64,000 bases of DNA, from the NCBI GenBank assembly GCA_965235075.1, contig OZ249404.1, positions 682,001-746,000 on the forward strand. Reading direction: 5' to 3'. How positions within the stretch are numbered: position 1 is the stretch's first letter; each line of letters begins with the position of its first letter. The notes under the pieces were generated by a model, which was not told the origin of the DNA, made no database searches, and saw only the letters and a list, made by a program, of their open reading frames with translations. Below are positions 8,962 through 16,781 of this stretch, one piece after another. A program made the translations under genes and the position numbers. The DNA comes from Fontibacterium medardense. GTDB lineage: Bacteria; Pseudomonadota; Alphaproteobacteria; Pelagibacterales; Pelagibacteraceae.

Positions 8962-9690
8962 TCAACTATTAAATGAATTTTGTAAATTATTTAAAATTAA
9001 ATAACATTCTTGATCAAAAATACCATTGACCAAATCCTGCCTATATCTTCTTTGAAAAGCTTTTATAAAATCTTTATCTAGGTTGCCTGCTTTAAAAACC
9101 ATTGTATATCCTAGCTTTTTTATCATTTTTAACATATTTTTTTTGTTAACATTTATTAATTTTTTTAATCTAAATTTTTTAATAAATTTTTCATCTAGCG
9201 AATGCCAAATCGCCAAATCATTTTTATAAAGTTTTTTCCATGGAAACTTTTCTCCAGGATCTGTTTTTCTATTTGGGGCAATGTCTGAATGACCAGTGAT
9301 GTTAATATTTTTAATTTTGTATTTTTTTTTTAATATTTTTAAGATCTTAATAAGTTGCCAAATTTGTTTGCTTGAAAAATTTTGGTAACCATATTGGTGA
9401 CCTTTATTTTCAAGTTCAATCCCAATAGAATTCTTATTTAAATTTTTAAAATTAAACCAATTTGATTTTCCTGCGTGCCATGCAATATTACTATCTTTGA
9501 CTAATTGTATAATTTTTCCAGTTCTGCTTATAAGATAATGGCTGCTCACCTCGTATTTTTTTGAGATAAGCCTTTCTACTGCTGATTGCAAAGATCTCAT
9601 TCCCGTATAATGGATAATAACTGACTGAATATTTCGTCTTTGGTTGCAATAAATGTAATTGGGTGATTTTAAGTGTTTAATATTCATCAT
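8962..9690 (-). CDS. N-acetylmuramoyl-L-alanine amidase, AmiD/AmpD (Amidase_2) family
   Basis: Zinc amidase that cleaves the MurNAc-L-Ala bond in peptidoglycan or muropeptides. The 242 aa protein has the Amidase_2 fold: VIIHYTGM near residue 25 (first zinc His), SSHYLI, IAWHAGKS, SIGIELEN, and TGHSDIAPNRKTDPG with the second zinc His and the D-P-G loop. A helical C-terminal segment of about 60 aa with an FQRRYRQD motif looks like a peptidoglycan-binding domain 1, an AmiD feature. I see no signal peptide, so a cytoplasmic AmpD-like recycling role is also possible. Both assignments are inferences. Confidence 0.85.
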   Translation of the reverse strand: MMNIKHLKSPNYIYCNQRRNIQSVIIHYTGMRSLQSAVERLISKKYEVSSHYLISRTGKIIQLVKDSNIAWHAGKSNWFNFKNLNKNSIGIELENKGHQYGYQNFSSKQIWQLIKILKILKKKYKIKNINITGHSDIAPNRKTDPGEKFPWKKLYKNDLAIWHSLDEKFIKKFRLKKLINVNKKNMLKMIKKLGYTMVFKAGNLDKDFIKAFQRRYRQDLVNGIFDQECYLILNNLQNSFNS

Positions 9691-9736
9691 TAAATTTTAA
9701 AAATACACTAAAAAGCATTAAATTTCTTGGGTGTTT

Positions 9737-9765
9737 TTGATATGTAATTATCGAAAATATGTATA
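9737..9765 (+). promoter_or_regulatory. Possible sigma-70 promoter for mlaA
   Basis: A TTGATA (9737-9742) and a TGTATA (9760-9765) are separated by 17 bases and lie 20 bases before the preferred mlaA start at 9785. In such AT-rich DNA similar matches occur by chance, so this is a weak call. Confidence 0.3.
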
Positions 9766-9784
9766 TATAGACAACTTTAAGATT

Positions 9785-10540
9785 ATGAAAAAAATATTTC
9801 TAGTTATAGCTTTTTTAACCGCATTCAATTCAAAAACTATTTATGCTGCAGATCTTCCTGATTGCAACGAAAGTATAAATAGAGCCGTGTTTAGTTTTAA
9901 CATGACAGTTGATAAATATTTTTTTAAACCTATTGCTCAAGTTTATAATGTTCTTCCAGTTGAAATTAGAAGCGGAATAAATAATGCTTTGTTAAATATA
10001 GATTCTACCCTTTCTGTTCCAAATCAAATTTTACAAGGTAACTTTGGTGAAGCAGCGATATCTGTTTCGCGATTTGCAATAAATTCGTCCATTGGAATTC
10101 TTGGATTATTTGATCCAGCAACAGCTCTTGGTATTGAAAAAACAAATAGAGAAGATTTTGGTCAAACTCTTGCGGTTTGGGGTTTTGATCACGGTTGTTA
10201 TGCTGTAGTTCCTTTCCTTGGACCTGCAAGCCCTAGAGATGCCGTTGGAAGAATTCTTGGAGTTTATGGAGACTACTTCTATATGGTATCCGCTGGTGAC
10301 AGAACGGCCCTAGGAGAAAATCTTGGCGACACAGTTTACTGGTCAACAAAAGGTACTGAGATAACTAATTTTAGATCACAAAATATTAAAAGCTCAGAAA
10401 ATTTAGAAAAAAATTCTTTAGATCTTTATTCTGCGTATAAAAGTTTATATTTACAAAGAAGAGAGAACTTAGTTAAAAATATTAAAAGATCAGAAAGTCA
10501 GTACGGATCAAGTGACGACGAGTGGAAAAAAATTAAATAA
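9785..10540 (+). CDS. mlaA: MlaA/VacJ family outer-membrane lipid asymmetry protein
   Basis: Outer-membrane component of the Mla system, which removes misplaced phospholipids from the outer leaflet. I place the start at the ATG at 9785, because the signal peptide MKKIFLVIAFLTAF begins there; an in-frame ATG at 9731 would add 18 unlikely residues. The signal peptide ends at IYA-AD. No lipobox cysteine is seen, unlike the E. coli lipoprotein. The family motifs follow: NRAVFSFN, a QGNFGEA block, RFAINSSIGILGLFDPA, DFGQTLAVWG and PFLGPASPRDAVG. A 251 aa length is usual. An MlaC-like gene follows 23 bases downstream. Confidence 0.93.
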   Translation: MKKIFLVIAFLTAFNSKTIYAADLPDCNESINRAVFSFNMTVDKYFFKPIAQVYNVLPVEIRSGINNALLNIDSTLSVPNQILQGNFGEAAISVSRFAINSSIGILGLFDPATALGIEKTNREDFGQTLAVWGFDHGCYAVVPFLGPASPRDAVGRILGVYGDYFYMVSAGDRTALGENLGDTVYWSTKGTEITNFRSQNIKSSENLEKNSLDLYSAYKSLYLQRRENLVKNIKRSESQYGSSDDEWKKIK

Positions 10541-10563
10541 TATTTCTACTTAACAATTAAAGA

Positions 10564-11163
10564 ATGATTACTTACATTAAGAAAATATTTTTTTTTATAA
10601 GCATTATCTTATTAATATCATCAAATTCTAATTCGGCAGAAAATAATGCCGAAGCTTTCGTTCTTAAATTAACGAATGAGGCAAAAATTATATTTAACGA
10701 CAAGTCACTTAGTAAAGATTCGAGACTAAAAAAACTCAATGATCTTTCTTCAAAATATCTAGATATAGATGCTCTTGCTGGTTATACCCTTGGTGATTAT
10801 AGAGAAAAGGCGACAAGTTCTGAAAGAGAAAATTTCAATAAACTGTTTAGAGAATATTTTATAAAAAATATGTCTTCAAAACTAAATGATTTTGCCGATC
10901 AGGATCTTAAAATTATAGATTCAAAAAAAATTAATGAAAATAATATTATTGTAAGCACTAAAATCTTTTCAAAAAAAGATGCTCAGGAAATTGCCGTGGA
11001 TTGGAGAATTTTTACAAAAGACTCAAAACTTCTTACAAGAGACCTGGTTGTTGAGGGGTTAAGTTTGGCAAGAACACAAAAAGAAGAGTTCGCCTCGATA
11101 ATAGCAAGCAAAGGGTTTGTTGGTGTAATTAGCGCCCTAGAGAACTTTAATAAATCAAATTAG
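10564..11163 (+). CDS. mlaC: MlaC/Ttg2D family phospholipid-binding protein
   Basis: Predicted periplasmic phospholipid shuttle of the Mla pathway (Ttg2D / toluene tolerance family). The 199 aa protein begins with a signal peptide (about residues 1-25, a hydrophobic run FFFISIILLISS). It then has the helical family pattern with LDIDALAGYTLGDYREKATSSE, close to the usual D-x-x-x-(hydrophobic)-x-x-x-(L/A)-G-(R/x)-x-W/Y pattern, and a DWRIFTKDSK..DLVVEGLSL block resembling V(D)W(R)(V)..G..KI.D(V)..EG.S. It follows mlaA directly; no mlaB, D, E or F is in the window. Confidence 0.85.
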   Translation: MITYIKKIFFFISIILLISSNSNSAENNAEAFVLKLTNEAKIIFNDKSLSKDSRLKKLNDLSSKYLDIDALAGYTLGDYREKATSSERENFNKLFREYFIKNMSSKLNDFADQDLKIIDSKKINENNIIVSTKIFSKKDAQEIAVDWRIFTKDSKLLTRDLVVEGLSLARTQKEEFASIIASKGFVGVISALENFNKSN

Positions 11164-11180
11164 ATTAAATTAAATTGAAT

Positions 11181-11257
11181 TGGTGGGCCCGCAGGGATTT
11201 GAACCCCGGACAACCCCGTTATGAGCGGGGGGCTCTAACCAGCTGAGCTACAGGCCC
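11181..11257 (-). tRNA. tRNA with CAT anticodon (tRNA-Ile2 or elongator tRNA-Met)
   Basis: The minus strand folds as a complete cloverleaf: acceptor GGGCCTG with CGGGCCC, D arm with AGCTGGTTA loop, anticodon stem CCCCG/CGGGG, loop CTCATAA (anticodon CAT), T arm with TTCAAAT, and an encoded CCA at 11181-11183. It is not the initiator, since the first pair is G-C. C4-G69 and C5-G68 are present; these pairs are known TilS recognition features of the lysidine-modified tRNA-Ile that reads AUA. I therefore lean to tRNA-Ile2 but cannot exclude elongator Met. Confidence 0.93.
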
Positions 11258-11303
11258 GTTTCGAACGGATATAACATTAAAAATATAGTTTATTAACTAA
11301 ATT

Positions 11304-13184
11304 CTAACTATCAAAGAAACTTTTTAATTGTCTGGATCTACTAGGATGTTTTAATTTTCTTAATGCTTTAGCTTCAATTTGTCTTATCCTTTCACGAGTA
11401 ACTGAAAACTGTTGACCAACCTCTTCTAGGGTGTGATCTGTGTTCATTCCAATTCCAAAACGCATTCTTAGAACTCTTTCTTCTCTTGGAGTTAATGTGG
11501 CTAAAATTTTTGTAGTTGTATTTCTAAGTCCACTTTGAATTGCCGCATCAACAGGTATTAATGCATTTTTATCTTCTATAAAGTCTCCGAGATTACTATC
11601 CTCTTCATCTCCAACTGGTGTTTCAAGAGATACTGGTTCTTTAGCAATTTTTAATACTTTTCTAACCTTATCTAAAGGCATGGCTAACTTTTTAGCTAAC
11701 TCTTCTGGCGTAGGCTCTCTTCCAAATTCACTAAGCATTTGTCTTGATGTTCTAACAATCTTGTTAATTGTTTCGATCATATGAACCGGTATTCTAATAG
11801 TTCTTGCTTGATCGGCTATTGATCTTGTGATCGCCTGTCTAATCCACCATGTTGCATAAGTTGAAAATTTGTAACCTCTTCTATATTCAAATTTATCAAC
11901 GGCCTTCATAAGACCAATGTTACCTTCTTGAATTAAATCTAAGAACTGCAATCCTCTGTTTGTATATTTTTTAGCAATCGAAATAACTAATCTTAAATTA
12001 GCTTCAATCATTTCTTTCTTAGCAATTCTAGACTCTCTTTCCCCTTTTTTAATTTTATTAACTAAGATTTTAAAATCTGAAACTGGTAATCCTATATCTT
12101 TACTAATCTGAATTAATTTACTTTTAATATTTTCATATTCTTTTTTTTCTTTGGTAAAGAAATTGTGCCATTTTTTATTCTCCCCTAAAAAACTTTCAAA
12201 ATTTGGGTTAATTTCATTTCCTACATAAAATTTTATAAATTCCTCTCTAGGAATTCCATGTTTAGAAGAAAGTCTTAAAAGTTCTCCGTCAAAATTGATT
12301 AACTTTTTATTCTCAACATAATTCAGTTGAACTAGCTCTTCTTGGGTTGCTGGGTTTAGTTGCAATTGCAAAATATCTTGGCTAATTTCTTCTTTAATTG
12401 ATTGGTAATTCTTCTCTTTACTTGGACTAAATTTAGATCTTGCAAGTACAGTTTCTAACTTTTCTTTTTGATAAGAAATAAGTTTTTTGTAATTTTTTGA
12501 TAATTTTTCAAAAGTTTTTAAAATTTTTGGCTTAAGTTCAATTTCAAGAGCTGCCAGAGAAATATTGTACTCATCATTCTCTTCTTCAATAGCTTCAACA
12601 CTCTTATTATCTGGGTCTTCTTCTTTGTCCTTCTTTGATTTGAGTTCTTTAGGTTCTTTAGCTACTTTTTCAACGCTTTTTGCTGCTAAAGCTTTTGTAA
12701 AATTTTCATCTTCTAAATAATTACTATCAAGATCAATAATATCTCTAACCAGCATCTCGTTAGCATTTAATTTATCTTTCCATTCAAATATTTTTTTTGC
12801 CATTAATGGGCTTTCTGCCAACGCAGAAACCATTACGTATTTTCCAGATTCTATTCTCTTTGCGATTGCAATTTCACCTTCTCTAGATAGAAGCTCAACG
12901 CCCCCCATCTCTCTAAGATACATTCTAATTGGATCGTCGCTTCTCTCAGAAGTCTTCTCAGCTTTTGGCGCCTCTTCTTTTGTCTTAACTTTAAAATCAG
13001 ACTTTTGTTTTACTAGGGTAATAAGATTGTCAAAAATATTTAAAACAGCTTTTTCTAAACTTTCTGGTGTACTATTTCTTTTTCCTAAAGATTTTTTTAA
13101 TTCTTCATGCGTGATAAATCCTCGAGCTTTTCCACGCTCAAGCAATTTCTCAAATGATTTTGAAATAAGCTTATCTGCTTTCAC
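11304..13184 (-). CDS. rpoD: RNA polymerase primary sigma factor RpoD (sigma-70)
   Basis: Housekeeping sigma factor. The 626 aa protein has region 1.1 at the N-terminus, an acidic and lysine-rich linker, and region 1.2 with DDPIRMYLREMG. After a long non-conserved insertion come regions 2.1-2.4 (EANLRLVISIAKKYTNRG, LDLIQEGNIGLMKAVDKFEY, YATWWIRQAITRSI), region 3 and region 4 with TLEEVGQQFSVTRERIRQIEAKAL, the helix-turn-helix that contacts the -35 box. It lies 52 bases after dnaG on the same strand, the conserved dnaG-rpoD order. Confidence 0.97.
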   Translation of the reverse strand: MKADKLISKSFEKLLERGKARGFITHEELKKSLGKRNSTPESLEKAVLNIFDNLITLVKQKSDFKVKTKEEAPKAEKTSERSDDPIRMYLREMGGVELLSREGEIAIAKRIESGKYVMVSALAESPLMAKKIFEWKDKLNANEMLVRDIIDLDSNYLEDENFTKALAAKSVEKVAKEPKELKSKKDKEEDPDNKSVEAIEEENDEYNISLAALEIELKPKILKTFEKLSKNYKKLISYQKEKLETVLARSKFSPSKEKNYQSIKEEISQDILQLQLNPATQEELVQLNYVENKKLINFDGELLRLSSKHGIPREEFIKFYVGNEINPNFESFLGENKKWHNFFTKEKKEYENIKSKLIQISKDIGLPVSDFKILVNKIKKGERESRIAKKEMIEANLRLVISIAKKYTNRGLQFLDLIQEGNIGLMKAVDKFEYRRGYKFSTYATWWIRQAITRSIADQARTIRIPVHMIETINKIVRTSRQMLSEFGREPTPEELAKKLAMPLDKVRKVLKIAKEPVSLETPVGDEEDSNLGDFIEDKNALIPVDAAIQSGLRNTTTKILATLTPREERVLRMRFGIGMNTDHTLEEVGQQFSVTRERIRQIEAKALRKLKHPSRSRQLKSFFDS

Positions 13185-13236
13185 TTTAATATCTGTTTAT
13201 TGGAGCAGTATATATATTTACTAGGACGGAAAATTA

Positions 13237-14997
13237 CTAGACTTTTTTTGATGCTACAATCTGGTCTTTTAAGGATAAAAGTTCGTTATACTGAGCTTCA
13301 TTCATATTTTTAGATAATGATTCTTCGGCATCTTTTAATTTACTCTCAAGTTTTAAATTATTAACTTGTTCAATCAAATCATTTAAAAAATTATCAAATT
13401 TTTCTTCATTTAAATTTTCTGAAATTCCTTTTATAGACGAAAATTCATTTATATCTTTAATAATTTGACCAAAATTATTTTCTTCTAAATGTTTTAATAA
13501 ATTAAATTCTTTGAATGTTTCAATCTTTTCTAAAATATTTATCAAAACTTTTTTTAATTCTTCTAAATTCTTATTATGAAAATTAATTATTGAAAGTTTT
13601 TTAGATTGATTTTTTAAAATTTGAATATTGTTTAAAAAAAAATACATCAATGAAAACTCCTTTAATTCAAAAGATGAATACCTTGTAATTTTTCTTGTAA
13701 GTTCTTTAGTCTTATTTAACGGTTTAAGATTTTTAGCTTTTCTGCTTGAGAATTGTTCAAAAATTTTATTTTTAAAAAAACTTATATAATGTTTTTTGAC
13801 AGTTGAATCTTGAATTAGCAAACATAAATCTATTATTTTTTTTTCAAATCCAGCTCTTTCTTCTGGTTGCTCTGATTGCAAATTTTGTAAATTATTTTCA
13901 AAAATAAAGTTACCAATGTCAATTTTTTGATCTAATAAACTCTCAAAATTATTTCTTCCATTTTTTCTTACAAAAGAATCTGGGTCAAAACCATTTGGTA
14001 AAATCAAAAATGATAATGAATAATTTGGTTTCATATAAGCAATTAACTTTTCAGAAATTTTCTGAGCAGCATTTTGCCCGCTACTATCACCATCAAAACA
14101 AACTACTGGATCATTAAAGTATCGCCATACTAAATTTAAATGTGATTCAGTCATTGCTGTACCAAGTGTTGCAACTACATTTTTAAAACCAGCCTGATAA
14201 AGGCTTATCGCGTCCATGTACCCCTCAACAACAAAAACGATTCCACTTTGTTTGTTTTCATTCTTGGCGTTATTTAAATTATATAAATTAAAACCCTTTT
14301 TAAAAAATTCGGTTTCCGGGGAATTAATGTATTTTGCTAAATAGTTTTGACTTAATGCTCTCCCTCCAAATCCGACAACTTTACTATTGTAATCAAAAAT
14401 TGGAAAAATTAATCTATTTTTAAACCGATCAATAAGTTTATTGTTTTTTTCATCATGAAAAAATACACCGCTCTCGATAAGTTCTTTTTGGTTAAAACCA
14501 CTAAACAATGAAACATTTAATCCGTGTTCGCCGGAGTATCCTATTTTAAATGTAGATAATATTTCTTGTGTCAAACCTCTGCCATGTGCATATTTTTTTA
14601 CACTATCGTTTTCAGAAAAGTTTTTTTGATAATGCTGCAAAGCAATTGTTAATATTTCATCATATTTTTTTCTTTTATTTTCTACTTCAATATTCTCTTT
14701 TGTAAATTTAAATGCAGGCATTCCAGCTTTAGCTGCTAACTTTCTAACGGCGTCACCAAAATTCAATTTTTCAACCTTTACTAAAAAATCAAAAATATTT
14801 CCGTGCTCGCCTGAACTAAAACAATGGTAAAACCCTTTTTCATCATTAATAGTAAATGATGGTGTTTTTTCTTTAGAAAAAGGAGATAAGCCAACAAATT
14901 CTCTGCCTCTTCTTTTCAATTGAACCGAAGCTCCTACTATGTCGGAAACTTTTATTCTTTGTTTAATTTCTTCTAAATACTCTTTTGGAAATTTCAT
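13237..14997 (-). CDS. dnaG: DNA primase DnaG
   Basis: Primase that makes RNA primers at the replication fork. The 586 aa protein has an N-terminal CHC2-type region, the central TOPRIM catalytic domain (VVEGYMDAISLYQAG with the catalytic Glu, then CFDGDSSGQNAA with the DxD pair) and a degenerate C-terminal helicase-binding region. At the zinc ribbon three of four ligand positions are changed: the expected C-x2-H is S38-x2-S41 and the expected C-x2-C is C59-x2-S62 (FYHCFSSGE). It overlaps the upstream YqeY-type gene by 4 bases and precedes rpoD. Confidence 0.96.
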   Translation of the reverse strand: MKFPKEYLEEIKQRIKVSDIVGASVQLKRRGREFVGLSPFSKEKTPSFTINDEKGFYHCFSSGEHGNIFDFLVKVEKLNFGDAVRKLAAKAGMPAFKFTKENIEVENKRKKYDEILTIALQHYQKNFSENDSVKKYAHGRGLTQEILSTFKIGYSGEHGLNVSLFSGFNQKELIESGVFFHDEKNNKLIDRFKNRLIFPIFDYNSKVVGFGGRALSQNYLAKYINSPETEFFKKGFNLYNLNNAKNENKQSGIVFVVEGYMDAISLYQAGFKNVVATLGTAMTESHLNLVWRYFNDPVVCFDGDSSGQNAAQKISEKLIAYMKPNYSLSFLILPNGFDPDSFVRKNGRNNFESLLDQKIDIGNFIFENNLQNLQSEQPEERAGFEKKIIDLCLLIQDSTVKKHYISFFKNKIFEQFSSRKAKNLKPLNKTKELTRKITRYSSFELKEFSLMYFFLNNIQILKNQSKKLSIINFHNKNLEELKKVLINILEKIETFKEFNLLKHLEENNFGQIIKDINEFSSIKGISENLNEEKFDNFLNDLIEQVNNLKLESKLKDAEESLSKNMNEAQYNELLSLKDQIVASKKV

Positions 14998-15458
14998 TTA
15001 CTTAGTAGTTCTTTTAATAATGCTCCTGCTTTTGAGAAATCTATACTCCCAGAATATTTGGACTTTAAAATTGCCATTGCTTTTCCCATGTCTTTAATTG
15101 AGGCCGCTCCTGAATCTTTAATTGCACTCTCGCAAGCTTTTTTAGTTTCATTATCGTCTAATTGCTTTGGAAGAAATTCTTGAATAATATTTATTTCTTT
15201 ATCTTCTTTTTCCGCCAAATCATTTCTAGAGGCCTTTTTGTAAATCTCTAATGATTCTCTTCTTTGTTTTAACATTTTGTTAAGAACTACAATTACATCT
15301 TCATCTTTAATTGAAGTATCTTTTGCACCAGCTCCTCTTTTTTCAATCTCTTTATCCTTCAGTGCAGAAACGATGAGTCTTAAAGTAAGAACCTTGTCTT
15401 TATCTTGTTTAAGTGCTGATTCTTTTAATTGAGCATTTACCTTATCTAATAAATTCAT
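14994..15458 (-). CDS. GatB/YqeY domain protein
   Basis: A 154 aa protein of the YqeY family, related to the tail domain of the GatB subunit of aspartyl/glutamyl-tRNA amidotransferase. It has the usual pattern: an N-terminal helix with LRLIVSALKDKEIEKRG, QRRESLEIYKKASRNDLAEKE, FLPKQLDDNE and the closing DMGKAMAILKSKYSG. Its biochemical role is unknown. It is commonly found beside dnaG and rpoD in alphaproteobacteria, and here it overlaps dnaG by 4 bases (stop over start), so the two are probably co-transcribed. Confidence 0.93.
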   Translation of the reverse strand: MNLLDKVNAQLKESALKQDKDKVLTLRLIVSALKDKEIEKRGAGAKDTSIKDEDVIVVLNKMLKQRRESLEIYKKASRNDLAEKEDKEINIIQEFLPKQLDDNETKKACESAIKDSGAASIKDMGKAMAILKSKYSGSIDFSKAGALLKELLSK

Positions 15459-15581
15459 AAGTTTTAAATTACTCTAAATAATCCAATTGCTCAAAAGAAA
15501 ATATTACCAACTTGACTGGCGATTAACTTTTTCATAATGTTCGCCAACTTTTAAATAACTTAAAAGCTCTTAACTCATGGG

Positions 15582-16781
15582 TTGTATTTGTCTAAAGAAA
15601 CTAATTTAGAAAATAAATACAAAATAAAAAATTCTGTTAATCCTAATGCTATTTTAATTCTTGAAGATGGAGAAGAGTTCCATGGATTTGGAATTGGTGC
15701 TTATGGAATTTCTTCTGGTGAAATATGTTTTAATACTTCAATTACCGGCTACCAAGAAATATTAACTGACCCTTCTTACTCGGGACAAATTATAAATTTT
15801 ACTTTCCCTCATATTGGTAATGTGGGTGCTAATAATGAAGATTTAGAGGGTGATAAAACTTGGGTCAAAGGTGCGATATTCAGCGCTGAGGTATCTCATT
15901 CATCTAATTACAGAGCTTTGGAAAATTTAGACCAGTGGTTAAAAAAAAATAACATCACTGCAATTTATGGAATTGATACTAGAAAACTTACTTTAAAAAT
16001 AAGAAAGTTTGGACCAAAAAAAGCAACTATAGCTTTTAAAGAGAATGAAAAACACAATGTTAAAGAGCTATTAGAGATTACAAAAAAATTACCAAGTTTA
16101 GAAACTTCAGATCTTACTAAGGAGGTTACATGCAAAAAACCTTATCAATGGATTGGTAACAAATTATGGAATGCAAAAGGGTATGAAGTTCAAACAAGTA
16201 ATAAATATAATATTGTTGCAATTGATTACGGTATCAAAACTAACATTTTAAGAAATTTTTCAGAGCTTGGGTGTAAAGTAACTGTTGTTCCTTCAACAAC
16301 TATTGCTAAGGATATACTTGCTTTAAAACCAGATGGTGTTTTTTTATCTAATGGCCCTGGAGATCCAGATCTTACAGGAAAATATGCAATTAAAATAATC
16401 CAAGAAATAATATCCTCAAATACTCCTGTGTTTGGAATATGTTTAGGCCATCAATTACTAGCTTTAAGTCTTGGTGCAAAAACCAAAAGAATGCATCAGG
16501 GCCATAGAGGCGCAAACCATCCTGTTAAAAATTTATCAAATAATAAAGTAGAAATTACAAGTCAAAATCATGGGTTTGAAGTTGCAAAAAATAGTCTGCC
16601 TAAAGATGTTGAGGTAACCCATGTGTCTCTTTTTGATACATCTATTGAAGGTATAAAATCAAAAATTAAACCGGCATTTTCTGTGCAATATCATCCAGAA
16701 GCATCTCCCGGTCCGCATGATAGCAACTATCTTTTTAAAGATTTTATAAATTTAATAGAAAAAAATAAAATTAATGCCTAA
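15582..16781 (+). CDS. carA: Carbamoyl-phosphate synthase small subunit CarA
   Basis: Glutamine amidotransferase subunit that supplies ammonia to CarB for carbamoyl phosphate, the entry to pyrimidines and arginine. The 399 aa protein has the N-terminal CarA domain (AILILEDGEEFHGFGIGA, TGYQEILTDPSYSGQI) and a class I glutaminase domain with FGICLGHQLLALSLG (nucleophile Cys) and the QYHPEASPGPHD His/Glu dyad. No ATG fits: the frame opens after a stop at 15561-15563, and the only starts are TTG at 15582 or 15588. An out-of-frame ATG at 15577 opens a 10-codon frame only. carB starts 8 bases before the carA stop, so the pair is coupled. Confidence 0.95.
   Translation: MYLSKETNLENKYKIKNSVNPNAILILEDGEEFHGFGIGAYGISSGEICFNTSITGYQEILTDPSYSGQIINFTFPHIGNVGANNEDLEGDKTWVKGAIFSAEVSHSSNYRALENLDQWLKKNNITAIYGIDTRKLTLKIRKFGPKKATIAFKENEKHNVKELLEITKKLPSLETSDLTKEVTCKKPYQWIGNKLWNAKGYEVQTSNKYNIVAIDYGIKTNILRNFSELGCKVTVVPSTTIAKDILALKPDGVFLSNGPGDPDLTGKYAIKIIQEIISSNTPVFGICLGHQLLALSLGAKTKRMHQGHRGANHPVKNLSNNKVEITSQNHGFEVAKNSLPKDVEVTHVSLFDTSIEGIKSKIKPAFSVQYHPEASPGPHDSNYLFKDFINLIEKNKINA

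Noticed and set aside
15460..15581. Riboswitch or pyrimidine attenuator before carA
   Set aside because: The 120-base gap has no conserved riboswitch core or hairpin followed by a T run that I could recognise.
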